A stretch of 64,000 bases of DNA from positions 1-64,000 of the forward strand of contig JAPFFF010000035.1 in NCBI GenBank assembly GCA_039105265.1. Direction: 5' to 3'. A program made the translations under genes and the position numbers. A model generated the notes under the pieces. The model made no database searches, was not told the origin of the DNA, and saw only the letters and a program-made list of their open reading frames with translations. Position 1 is the stretch's first letter. Every line of letters starts with the position of its first letter. This document shows positions 49,809-61,100 of this stretch, piece after piece. Source of the DNA: Tritrichomonas musculus (taxonomy: Eukaryota; Parabasalia; Tritrichomonadida; Tritrichomonadidae).

Positions 49809-49816
49809 TTTTCTAA
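47948..49816 (+). CDS. Polymerase B part of the second Polinton (N-terminal and exonuclease regions)
   Basis: Opens MFPLLKQFFAEHIDSL. The N-terminal extra domain (about residues 130-250) has the same pattern as the first polymerase: LNDCCFIYALKQTG, then VYENHYFIEE. The exonuclease region follows, with WYADFEAD at about 352 and IYFHNLAYD at about 400. YCQQDVNILRLG lies near 535, and the frame ends just at the SDFD start of polymerase motif A. The polymerase catalytic palm is not part of this fragment. Reported as a part of a fossil element. Confidence 0.8.
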   Translation: MFPLLKQFFAEHIDSLPITSKYMIRYNVNGQWRSFPFKSENYNKLMNKFNEQSFIFDMDTKPPEYFYENGGEELPDWSFFSALQFTKLIDVDGHNDVGGSFFHYLVKHNINKQIIKYLQRLQIFDKLVNEDGKQRDELNDCCFIYALKQTGCYSENDLNLMRLRINNRYLSQSSINSICEEFHIKIHLTYINEDAKRKKATVQSYKAGKRKSFMGDENAKPNRTHTFNVYENHYFIEEKTPFSTYYIKHLGNAKAGTLDKELKDGKWRPARYFISSSNLVRELFKQNIFTPITYGQCRILNTVFYNEIDSDISNIDLEYNPKTCTQLIKPDNHKKKSSTSLSRKDPTYWYADFEADVSGDIHKPFMCVLQSQNGKVNKEFHGENCNVQLLNFLPDNAVIYFHNLAYDIRMLAQFGITSSIIKGTKTMKADIRYNKKILHFKDSLPILSCKLSQLPQMFDIPNIQKEIFPYKYYTLERLSSNKGVINEAGLNEDKQWTDADYKLFNTNIDKIPNCRIDANHFDMWKYASFYCQQDVNILRLGFNAFRQGFIKDFNIDPFKYVSISSLANEVFNQRVYYPNKNLYKIGGHVRKFCSHAVYGGRCMTAYNKKWHTTKPLSDFDVF

Positions 49817-50430
49817 TGCTGAATTTTCTAATTCATTTTCAGCTGACTTTTGTATGAATTGTGTACTTTTTAATTGACCATTGGTTTCTTTTTCTTTCTC
49901 AATTTTCTCAATTTTTTTCTGTTGCAATTTGTTCTCTTTTTTCAATTGAACGATAGCATTTTTGAGCTTCTCTGTGTTGTCCGTTATCTGCGTTATTTTT
50001 TCAACATAATCTTTGACAACATCAATGTCAACATTGTCAAGAAAAAACTCGTTATTTTCAACCTCAGAATTTTTATCATCAAAATTTGAGAGCCAATTGA
50101 AAATCTCTTCAAAAGTGGGACGTTCTCCAGGGTCATCTGACGAGCACTTTTCGATCAAATTTTGCAAATGCTGAATGATCGTATATTTGAATTTAGGACG
50201 AAAATTCTGATTGACTACTTTTTCCTTCGTCTATGAAATCTATTGAAATTTTCCCACTCAATAATTCAGGGAAGCAAAAAGTATCAGTTATGACTTCGAA
50301 CATCAAAATGCCAAAAGCATAAACATCGACTTTTGTATCATATCTTTCATTTTTAAGTATTTATGGCGTTAAATATTGAATTGGTCCGTTTATTTGAGAT
50401 TCTGAATATAAATGATCGATCTCGAGTTTT
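49809..50430 (-). pseudogene. Host TKL-like kinase gene, 3' part, broken
   Basis: Read on the minus strand it gives the C-lobe of a kinase: NGPIQYLTP, then a stop (TAA at 50361-50363, where the family has Glu of the APE-like motif), then ILKNERYDTKVDVYAFGILMFEV. A frame change lies near 50200-50225, then NLIEKCSSDDPGERPTFEEIF, the standard end of the TKL domain, and an acidic coiled-coil tail. The frame then runs into the second Polinton fragment at about 49808. No N-lobe is found upstream. This is host sequence that decayed, possibly after the element arrived. Confidence 0.75.
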
Positions 50431-50540
50431 TTTGAGATTTTTTCAGAAAAAAAGTTCTCGCCGATTTTTTCTGAAGTACGATACAGGCAAAAGAGATTGG
50501 GGGCAAAAAATATCTCCCTTTTTTTTTTTTTAAATATGGT

Positions 50541-50725
50541 TATAGTCACTGTAGAAACCAGGGCACTTTTGTTGAAACCCTTTTTTCTATATTGTTTAAA
50601 GGTAGGCACTATCTATATAAATTTTCTATTAAATTATTAAAATATGTTCGGAGAGGTCAAATATTGAATAAAAAACCGGGGGCCTAGGTTTTAACACACA
50701 GGCCAGTGTTTCGACAGTGACTATA
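50541..50725. mobile_element. Short MITE, 185 bp, mariner-like ends
   Basis: The ends are inverted repeats: TATAGTCACTGTAGAAAC at 50541-50558 and GTTTCGACAGTGACTATA at 50708-50725, one mismatch over 18 bases. If the outer TA is the target duplication, this is a Tc1/mariner-type insertion, a class abundant in trichomonads. The inside (poly-Y, CCGGGGGCCTAGG) has no gene. Inverted similarity extends inward a little (AAACC-x-GGGCAC / GGCCAGTG). Confidence 0.7.
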
Positions 50726-51824
50726 CAATTAATCCAAAATTATTTGCTAATTGGCACTTGGCAAAAATGCAATCACTGATTTAAAAATCACTTATTTGAT
50801 CAGTATTATAAGTATCATGGTTATGATTATGTGGGATGAATATTATTTCAAGAAAAAGATGAAAGAGTTTCTGCATATTCTATGTTGGCCAATGTTGAAG
50901 TTGAAATCGCTGAAAAAGATTGACCTTCGTTACGTTGTTATTCAACATAACGACGTTATTTTTGACTCAAAATTATAGTTTATTTAATTTAATTAAATTA
51001 AATTAAATATAATTTATATTGATTTTTGGATGGTTTACAAAACCGATCAAATTGGAAGAAGGAAAGAAACTGTTAAGAATTTAACAAATTTAATATTAAA
51101 TATATACGCTGTCACCTAGAAAGGATAGACCAATAGCAATTACAGAATAATATAAATGATGTTGAAAACAATTTCAATATATGAGAATTTCCTCAAAAAT
51201 TCTAAGACGAAATTTTTTGAAATAAAATAAAATTGAATGTAATTGAGAGCAATATTGAATAAAGGTCAATTATTTTGCTATTTTTTTCTAAATAACGATC
51301 AAATTAGGGTATTGAACTAAGTTTATGCAAAAATTGAATGGAAAATTCTCTTCACAAGTGGTAATGAGTATCGAGAAATATTTAATAAAATGAAACAATT
51401 CAAAGGCATCTTCTTGATTAGAAAGATTTTTTTTAGCAAATTAAATAATAATTTGAATAATTTAAAAATTCATGATGATATAAATAACATTGGATTGTTT
51501 TTACGTTTTTTTTTTTTTACTATTTTTGATCAAAAGTTTTCAATGTTTTTTTTCTCAATTATTCTGAAACCTCATATAAAAAGTTCAAACAAAATTTTAA
51601 TAAAAATAGATTTATCCTGTTATTAAAATGTGATTTTTATAAATAAGCAAACTTTTAAACCAAAATGGCTCTAATATCGTTTTTTAACATTTTTTGGGAA
51701 AATCTTTCATAAAATGGATAATAAATGAATGAATGGTTTACAAAATATTTTTTCTAATATAAAAACTCTAATTATTTTTTCATATCACATTTCTTTAATT
51801 TTGACAAATTGTTATTTTGTAAAA
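50726..51824. other. Intergenic before the ankyrin gene
   Basis: AT-rich with no convincing gene. The frames at 50751-50978 and 51390-51626 are Ile/Phe/Lys-rich and unsupported. The 3' end carries TCATATCACATTTCT about 45 bases before the chosen ATG of the next gene, which includes two initiator-like TCA words. Confidence 0.6.
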
Positions 51825-54681
51825 ATGAGTTCAGAAGCATTTGTTGAAAAAATGAAAAGTATTCAAAGTTCCCTTCTGGAATTCCTTGAAGAAGAATCAG
51901 ATGCTGACGACGAATATGAAAATTTCATTAACTTTGTCTCTACTCAACAAATAATTAATGACGAACATGAATTCAAAGCATTATTACAATTAATAGTGAA
52001 CATTGTGAACAATCATCATCGTGATCGAAATTTTATTTCTAAAGTTGAGCGAGTTTTGAGACATTTCAAACAAGATCTCCAAAAATATTTTTCAAATTCA
52101 GAAATTTTCCAAATTTTCAAAGTTAACAAGAGAATGCTTCTATTTCTTCTTGAAGAAAAAATGATGATAATTGATGAATACATTTTTTCAATAATTACGA
52201 ATGACTTTTATATCAGGAGAAACTATTGTGAATATTTTCAACCAGAAATCAAACCGTTTCTCACAGAAGAAAACATTGAAAAATATGGCAGCAAGAATGA
52301 ATCATTAAAAGATTCTGAATTTATTGAACGAATGAACAAGGAAGTTGAATCCAATTTCTATGAAAAACGACGAGAAGGAGCAAATGATGATTCTTTGTGT
52401 GAACTGATTCGAAACAACGAAATCAAAGAATTTATCAGATTTACAGAACAAAGAAATTTGTCACTCGAAATTTACATTAAAAAATCAATTTTTGAAACGA
52501 ATCAACTTTTGACAGAAAATAACCAAATCAGTCTGATTGAATATGCATCATTTTATGGTTCGAATGACATCATCAAATACATGGAAAAGCAAGGAGTTAA
52601 ACTGACATCATCGATGTGGCTTTATGGAATTCACAGTTGTAATGCAGAACTGATTAAATATCTTGAAGACAGTCATGTTTCACCACCAAGAAATCAATAT
52701 GAAAGAATTCTTGAAGAATCGATTAAATGTCATCACAACGAAATTTCGAACTACATCATTGATAATTTAATTATAGAAGAAGATCTACAAAATAACATTG
52801 AAAACAACTGTTATTATAATCTTTATCGATATGCAGTTCAATCTCACAATTATTGTTTTTTCCCAGCAAACATGAAATACAAAAACATGTTTCTTTATTT
52901 ATGTGAATTTGGTTATTACACACTTGTGGAACTTTATTTGACAGAAGGGACCATTGACATAAATGCTAAAATTAAAATATTAATCATTCAAATAGCGTTT
53001 TAAATCAAAACATTCATGATATTCAGATATAACTTTTTTCATTTTGTTGAAAAATTGATTGATTTATGGAATTTAACTCGAACATTTAATAATACGGCGT
53101 TGATTCTTGCTGCATATAATGGCCATAAAGAAATTGTTGAACTATTAATAAGCCAAGAAGGCATTGATATCAACATTCAAGGCATTTTAAATCAAAAACA
53201 TTCATAAAATTCAAATCTAACTTTTTTCATGATATTGAAAAATTGAATGATTTATGGAATTTAACTCGAACATTTAATTGGACGGCGTTGATTTATGCTG
53301 CAATATGTGGCCATAAAGAAATTGTTGAACTATTAATAAGCCAAGAAGGCATTGATATCAACATTCAAGGCATTTTAAATCAAAAACATTCATAAAATTC
53401 AAATCTAACTTTTTTCATGGTATTGAAAAATTGAATGATTTATGGTATTTAACTCGAACATTTAATTGGACGGCGTTGATTCATGCTGCATCTGAAGGCC
53501 ATAAAGAAATTGTTGAACTATTAATAAGGCAAGAAGGCATTGATATCAACATTCAAGACATTTTAAATCAAAAACATTCATAAAATTCAAATCTAACTTT
53601 TTTCATGGTATTGAAAAATTGAATGATTTATGGTATTTAACTCGAACATTTAATGATACGGCGTTGATTTATGCTGCATCTGAAGGCCATAAAGAAATTG
53701 TTGAACTATTAATAAGGCAAGAAGGCATTGATATCAACATTCAAGGCATTTTAAATCAAAACATTCATGATATTCAGATATAACTTTTTTCATTTTGTTG
53801 AAAAATTGAATGATTTATGGAATTTAACTCGAACATTTAATTGGACGGCGTTGATTCATGCTGCATGGAAAGGCCATAAAGAAATTGTTGGACTATTAAT
53901 AAGGCAAGAAGGCATTGATATCAACATTCAAGGCATTTTAAATCAAAAACATTCATAAAATTCAAATCTAACTTTTTTAATGAAATTGAAAAATTGAATT
54001 ATTTATGGAATTTAACTCGAACATTTAATTTTACGGCATTGATTTATGCTACACGTAATGGCCATAAAGAAATTGTTGAACTATTAATAAGGCAAGAAGG
54101 CATTGATATCAACATTCAAGGCATTTTAAATCAAAAACATTCATAAAATTCAAATCTAACTTTTTTCATTGGATTGAAAAATTGAATGATTTATGGAATT
54201 TAACTCGAACATTTAATCAGGCGGCGTTGATTCATGCTGCATCTGTAGGCCATAAAGAAATTGTTGAACTATTAATAAGGCAAGAAGGCATTGATATCAA
54301 CATTCAAGACATTTTAAATCAAAAACATTCATAAAATTCAAATCTAACTTTTTTCATGATATTGAAAAATTGAATGATTTATGGAATTTAACTCGAACAT
54401 TTAATTGGACGGCGTTGATTTATGCTGCAATATGTGGCCATAAAGAAATTGTTGAACTATTAATAAGGCAAGAAGGCATTGATATCAACATTCAAGACAT
54501 TTTAAATCAAAAACATTCATAAAATTCAAATCTAACTTTTTTCATGATATTGAAAAATTGAATGATTTATGGAATTTTGAAATAAAATATTCACAAAGCT
54601 GCCATTGACCATGCAATAGAAGAAAATCATCGAGAAATTGTTGACCTTCTATCTAAAGGACCGATCAACGTAAAACCCTAA
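51825..54681 (+). CDS. DUF3447-type ankyrin protein gene with nine intron-like spacers
   Basis: The start at 51825 (MSSEAFVEKMKSIQSS) is preferred to 51729, whose first 32 residues are hydrophobic and off-family. The uninterrupted first part (to about 52975) is a typical trichomonad N-terminal helical region plus diverged ankyrin repeats (LIEYASFYGSNDIIKYM). After DINAK the gene becomes eight repeats in 188-base modules (53076 to about 54545) and a final one ending INVKP-stop at 54679-54681. Each spacer shifts the frame and has stops, yet every repeat (TALIxAAxxGHKEIVELLI) is intact, so splicing is the simplest reading. No GT-AG boundary fits. If the spacers are not removed, the protein ends near 53000. 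The coordinates span all modules. Confidence 0.65.
53016..54545 (+). repeat. 188-bp tandem ankyrin modules (eight copies)
   Basis: The word GGCATTGATATC recurs every 188 bases (one interval 187). Since 188 is not a multiple of three, each copy shifts the frame. One 34-residue repeat (102 bases) plus about 86 bases of spacer explains the length. The spacers are nearly identical, with a special variant (CATGATATTCAGATATAAC) before the first and fifth repeats, which suggests block duplication of several modules. Confidence 0.9.
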
Positions 54682-57600
54682 GGTGATAAATTGAAGTCTA
54701 AGTGATTAATAAAAATTTACTACTTTATAATCAAAATTATATTTTAATCTTTAATAGAATAGTATTTTTATATATAGTTGGTGGACAAAATTATGTTTTC
54801 ACATCATTTTAGTTAATATCGTATCGAGTATATATATAAATATATCTTTATATCTTTATATCTTAATTAATAATACTGTAATTACTTTGCTTTTCTAAGT
54901 TGTAATTTAGTAAGAGGAGATGCATTTTATAAATATGCAATTATGGCAAACAATATTTATGCCATTCGATAGATAATTAATGCACTAACTAATATATTCT
55001 CTTAAATTTGTTATAACTAGCCTACCTTTCGAAAAAATGAGGTGACAAATTCAATTTTTTAGATACTCATTTTCGTGATCTGGCAGTGACTGATTTAAAA
55101 GAAATAGAAAATAAGCATTAATATCCTAAGTTGTTTTTAGATCATTGATCGGAAACTAATAAATCAAAGTTGATCATATGAAAACGAAAAAACACCAATT
55201 TTTTCACAAAACTTCAAACGCAAAAAAAAATTTACAGATCACCCGGTATCGAGATTTTTTAAGTATGGATAAGACATAACATGTTCATAATAAAAATATT
55301 ATGAATTTGTGAATTTTTTTTCTAGATAAAAAATTTAAGCCATTTTAATTTTTCACTTTACGTGAATGGCATCTATTTGAAGTATTTTGTCTCTCGCGGA
55401 TTGCATATGGTAAAATTGGTTGTATAGCGGGCTTGATTTGAAAATCAGTTAGTATAAAAACTCTTTAATCATTGGAAATAAATATTGGAAACGCTGTTGA
55501 TCAACTGGAATTCCTTCTAATTACGTAATTTTTTCTTTTATTTCTTCTATTAATTGACTACTTTTCACTTTGATGGTAATATTTTTTGAAACACTTTGGT
55601 TTATAATCTGAACTAGCAACTTCAGAGAAATTTGTTTAAAATTTTATCAATTGAGGTTTTTGATAGAAATATTCTGCCATATACAAAGGTCTACTTCCAA
55701 ATGTTTTATACGGTCATTTTTGAGGAAAATATATTATTATTTATTATTGTGATTATTATTCAAAATAATTATAAATCACATTCAATATTTGAAGCGATTT
55801 GAATGATGATCGGATTTTAAATTATTTTTTCTTTACTTATGAACTTTTATCATCATAATAAAATTATTATATATATCTCGAAAATTAGCATATAAATTAG
55901 CTTTTAAACTATGCAAAAATTATTTATTTTTTACATAAATAATAATTATAAAATTTTAAAAATAATGTGTAGATTGTCAAAGTAAATACATATGTTTTTA
56001 ATTAATTAAAGTTTTTACTATATTTATAATATTTTAATGTATGATATAAAATATATAAAATATATATTATATTTAATATATGCATTATTTATTAAGATAA
56101 ATGTAAATTAATTTTTATTCAATTTATGAAAATAATTAGCAACGATCATATTGTATTCAATTCTGTAATTTTTTTAAAAGTTCAGATATGATATTTCTTG
56201 CATAAGAAGAATAATTTCAAAATAATCTTGTTTCAAATGAATGTATATCGATATTCCAGATTGTGAAAGAAGAATTAAGCCTTTACATCAATTTTTTAGA
56301 AAACTTCAAATATTTCAACAATTTTACATCTTTGATGTTTGATCATATTTTCATGTTGATGTGACTATAAAACTTTTTTTATCATTATATCTGATAATTT
56401 TTCCAAGTGAATGAGAACAGTTCTAGATTTTTTTTTTAATTTTAATACTAATATTACCTGTTTTAAAAAATAGATATATTACACTTTCATATTTGAACAT
56501 TTTAAAAATTATTATTATGCTTGTTTGCCTTGTTGTTCCATTTTTTCTTTGAATTATAACTAATTATTATTTTTTCAATAAATATCAGCAAAACTTAAAA
56601 AAATGAATATTTTATGATGTTTAATTAAGCATACATCAGCTTTTTAATTAGAAAAATAAAATTTTATGAAAATCTAATATTTTATGTATCTTAGAATATT
56701 ATTTATTAAATTAATCATCATAGTTATATTTATTATCAGATATATAACTATTTGTAATAATAAAATAAGGTATATACTCCTTTGTCATCTAAAAAAATCG
56801 TATTTTGTTAATTTGAAAATTGAATGTAAAATGATCGTTGCTAATCTATTTCCAAAAAAAATTTATTTCCTAAAAAAAAATTTTATTTCCTAAACGGCTG
56901 TAAATATGCAAAGATTTCTTTATCAGCAAACGAGTCTTCAAACCTTCTTAAGGTGAAATGATGAATTTGAAAAAATAAATTATTCATAATTTCATTGAAG
57001 GATAAATTTTATTTTCGATTACTTATTTTCTTTATTGGTTTGTTGATATATATCAAGTCTGTTTTAATATGATATGAGTTTATAGTTTTTCATATTATTA
57101 TATATTAAATTCTTTTATATTAATAATAATAATAATAATAATAATTAAAAATGCTGCAATCGAGTTGAATGGATTTCTATTTAATATGTTAACAGATAAA
57201 ACTTTTGTTGATTAATAATAATCATAAAATTTTTATTTTAATGTTCAATTAATTTAAATGCGAATATTGTTAATTTTATTTTATTCAAGAAGCATAATGA
57301 TAATATATAATGAAAAAGTTTAATATTTTTAATTATATTTGTTTTTTATATATATCTGTGAAGTTGTTGAAATTTACCAAAATGGACTCACCATTATTTC
57401 ACTTGAATTTATAAAAACAAATTTGCTTAATAATAATTGTTTCACATCTCTTTTATAAACCATAATTTTTCCATTTTCTGAACTGAAATTCACAAAAAAG
57501 TGAAAAAAAATTGTGAGAATGTTTCAAAAATAATTTTTGAAACATGTATTATATTTTTGTTTAAGATTATTCTAAAATCATGAAAATAATGACAAAACAA

Positions 57601-58138
57601 CAAAATTCAAATGATAAATTATTAATTCAAATATTGAATAAAAGTGAAATCTTGCTCAGAAAATGGAAAAATTTATTAATTTTATTAATATATCGAAAGA
57701 AGGCTAATTAATTTTGTTTTAAATGATTAATCAATGATATAATATTTACAATATATTTGAAATCATAAAATATTATTTCATATTTAAATGATTGCCTGAT
57801 TTATTACATTTTAATAAATTCGTTTTTCTATGATTATTTCTAATTTTGGTAATAATAATAAATCAAATTTGTGATTTCTTTCGGTTATTCAGTTAATTTA
57901 TTGTGATAAAATCTGAATTTTTATAACTGTGTTCAATTTTTATGAAAAAATTTTCTTGATAAATTTTATATTCTTTATGAAAGAAGAAGCTGATTTTTCG
58001 TTTTCACTAGAAATATTATTCTATTAGAATCAAAATTTTATCATATTGAAAAATTGATTAGTGATTTATAAATTGAGATAATGATAAATTGAGTGCACTA
58101 TTGTTTTTATCTTATCTCAATTTCTATAAAAAAAAAAA
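54682..58138. other. Long gene-poor stretch
   Basis: About 3.4 kb of AT-rich DNA with no supportable gene on either strand. It holds a (TAA)n run near 57117-57145 and one copy of a dispersed repeat (56488-56578). The last bases before the next gene are TCAATTTCTA and an A run directly upstream of the ATG. Confidence 0.7.
56488..56578. repeat. Dispersed repeat, copy 1
   Basis: ATATTTGAACATTTTA, ATTATTATGCTTGTTT and CATTTTTTCT words occur in the same order and spacing as at 63838-63928. The two copies bracket the large surface-protein gene in direct orientation. Confidence 0.65.
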
Positions 58139-61100
58139 ATGCTTTGGTTTTGTCTCTTTATTTATGAAATAATGGCAACTAATGGAAAGGCTGGAGACGA
58201 ATGCTCAGCTAATTGCCAAGAATGCTCCCCGGATGATCCCAATTTTTGTCTATCATGCAAAAAATCGTATGGATTAGAAATAATTGATGGAAAACCAACT
58301 GGTCAATGTAAAAAGTGCAGTTCTATTTTTTGTAACGATTGTAGTGATAATTATCAAAATTGTACAAAATGCTCTGGAAATATTTTTTACCAAATACAAG
58401 ATGACGGCTCAATATTAAGCAAGTGCAATGATTGCAATAGTGGATGTGCAGAATGCTATGGTACCAAAGATAATTGTATATCATGTCAAAAAAATTATGG
58501 GTTTGATTACGATTCTCAAGGGAATCCTAAAAACAAATGCAAAAAATGTGCTCTTAGAGGGTGTGAAGAATGCTACCAAAATTATTCAATATGTGATTCA
58601 TGTGAAAAAGGTTTTGGATTACATATATTAAAAAACGGTACAATTAGATGCAGAAGATGCCATTTATATAACTACTGTGATGAATGTGGTCATGATTATC
58701 TTAAATGCGAAAAATGCAGAAAAGGATTTGGTGTCAAAATGGTAGAAGAAAACGTATATAGATGTGTTGCATGTGATGAAAATTGTGATGAATGTTCAAT
58801 CAACGCTGACATTTGTACAAATTGTTCAAGAAAATGTGGACTCATATTAGAAAATGGAATAAATACAGGTAAATGCGGACCATGTCCAAGTAATTGTAAA
58901 AAATGCACTTATGATAATTCAAAATGTGAAGAAGACCAATGTGAACTAGATTATTATGGTCCATCATATGATGAAAATGGCGAATTCACAGGTAAATGTG
59001 AAAGATGTCCAGAAAACTGTGATAGATGCCATAATACTTCATCTTGTTCCTCTTGTTCAATTAGATTTGGTCCAATTCTTGATGATGATGGAAAATATAC
59101 AGGACAATGTGGGGCTTGTCCAGATCACTGTTTTCTTTGTTATGCAAATCATTCAAAATGCGAAAAAAATGGTTGTGAAAAAGGTTCAGGGCCAGTTCTT
59201 AATAGCAATGGAAGATATTTAGAAAAATGTGATGTTTGTCCTGAACATTGCTTTTCATGTTCCAATGATTATAGCAAATGTGATGCAAATTCATGTGATC
59301 CAGGATACGGCCTTGTAATTGATGGTTCAGGAAAGAAAACAGGAGCCTGTGGACCTTGCCCTGAAAACTGCAAAGAGTGCTCAAAAAATAGTTCTTATTG
59401 TGACACTTGCAATGATGGATATGGAAAAGTTTATGATTCAGGTATGTATACAGGTCAATGCGGCAAGTGTCCTGAAAATTGCGAACAGTGTTTATATGAT
59501 AATTCTAGTTGTGGTGTATGCGAAGATGGTTATGGTTATGAATATGATAACGATGGGAAAAAAACTGGCCAATGCAGAAAGTGTAAAGACCATTGTCTTG
59601 AATGCAGCACCAACTTCTTAAAATGCAGTAAATGTGAAACTTTATATGGCCTTGTCATTGGAAGCAATAATGAGCAAACAGGTGAATGCCAACAATGTCC
59701 AGATCATTGTAATGAATGCAATCTTAATCATGAATATTGTAGTAATTGTGAGAGATTTTATGGTGCAGAAATTGGTAGCGATAACAAAAAGACGGGCAAA
59801 TGCATTCATTGTCCTCTTAATTGCAACTATTGTAGTGATGATGCTTCAAATTGCTCTTATTGTTTAGCTGGATATGAACTAGAGAGAGGAGAGAATGGCT
59901 ATCCTACAGGTCAATGCACTTTAGAGAAAAAGAATTGCAAAGAATATGATTATAAAAATGAAATATGTAAAAAGTGCAAATATGGTTTTGGTAAAGTATT
60001 GAATAATAATGGTAAACCGACAGGAGAATGTGCTCCATGTACTTCTAATTGCCATAATTGTTACAATAATTATGAAATTTGTGATGATTGCGATGCAGGT
60101 TACGGTCAAGTAGTTGAAAATAATAAAAATACTGGCAAATGTGAAAAATGCCCTCCAAAATGTTATGATTGCAGCCAAAACTCTAAAATATGCTCAAAAT
60201 GCAAAGGAGGAAAAATTTATGACAAAAATGGAATTTATACAGGAAAATGTGGAAGTTGTCCTGATTTTTGCAGGGATTGTTCGTCTAATCATTCATATTG
60301 TGACTCATGTGATTATGGTTACACAAAAGTGGTTGACAAAAATGGTAAAAAAACTGGTGAATGTGCACCACTTCCTCTAAATTGCTATTCAGCAGATGAG
60401 AGCCATTATAAATGTTCAGAATGCAAAGGTTTATATGGGAAATATTATGAAAATGGAATATACACTGGAAAATGCATGAAATGTGAAAAGAATTGTTTAA
60501 GCTGTAAAGAAGACTCATCAAAATGCGACGAATGTGAAAGTGGATTTGGTCCATTGAATATCATTTCAGGAAAATGTGAACCATGTGAAGAAGGTTGTTC
60601 TAAATGTTCAGTTATGTATTCTCTTTGTGAAAAATGCAAAGAAGGTTACGGTCCAGTCTTTGATAAGGATGGAATTCCAACCTTTAAATGTGCCAAATGT
60701 CCAACTAACTGTAAAAATTGTGAACAAAATTCTGAAACTTGTGATAAATGTGATACAAATTATGCTCTTAGTAAAGATGAAAATGGTAAATGTGATCGTT
60801 GTCCTGATAATTGTGTAACATGTAAAAGTGGTACATTGGAATGTACAGAATGTGCTTCAAAATATGGTTTGGTGGTTGAAAATGGCATTAGTACCGGTAA
60901 ATGCGCTCCATGCCCAGAGAATTGTCGATATTGTAATGCAGATTCCTCAATGTGCCAAGATTGTGAATCAAATTATGGTAAAGTTTATGAAGATGATGTT
61001 TATACTGGGAGATGTGAACCATGTTTTGAACATTGCATGTATGATTGTTCTGCAAATTCTAAAAAATGTTTTAGATGTGAAATAGGATATGGGTATGTAA

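Noticed and set aside
22985-54681. Canonical parabasalid introns in the ankyrin genes
   Set aside because: The GYAYGY donor and ACTAACACACAG acceptor are not found at any spacer; two GGTA words near 23278 and 23475 are not shared by the other spacers.
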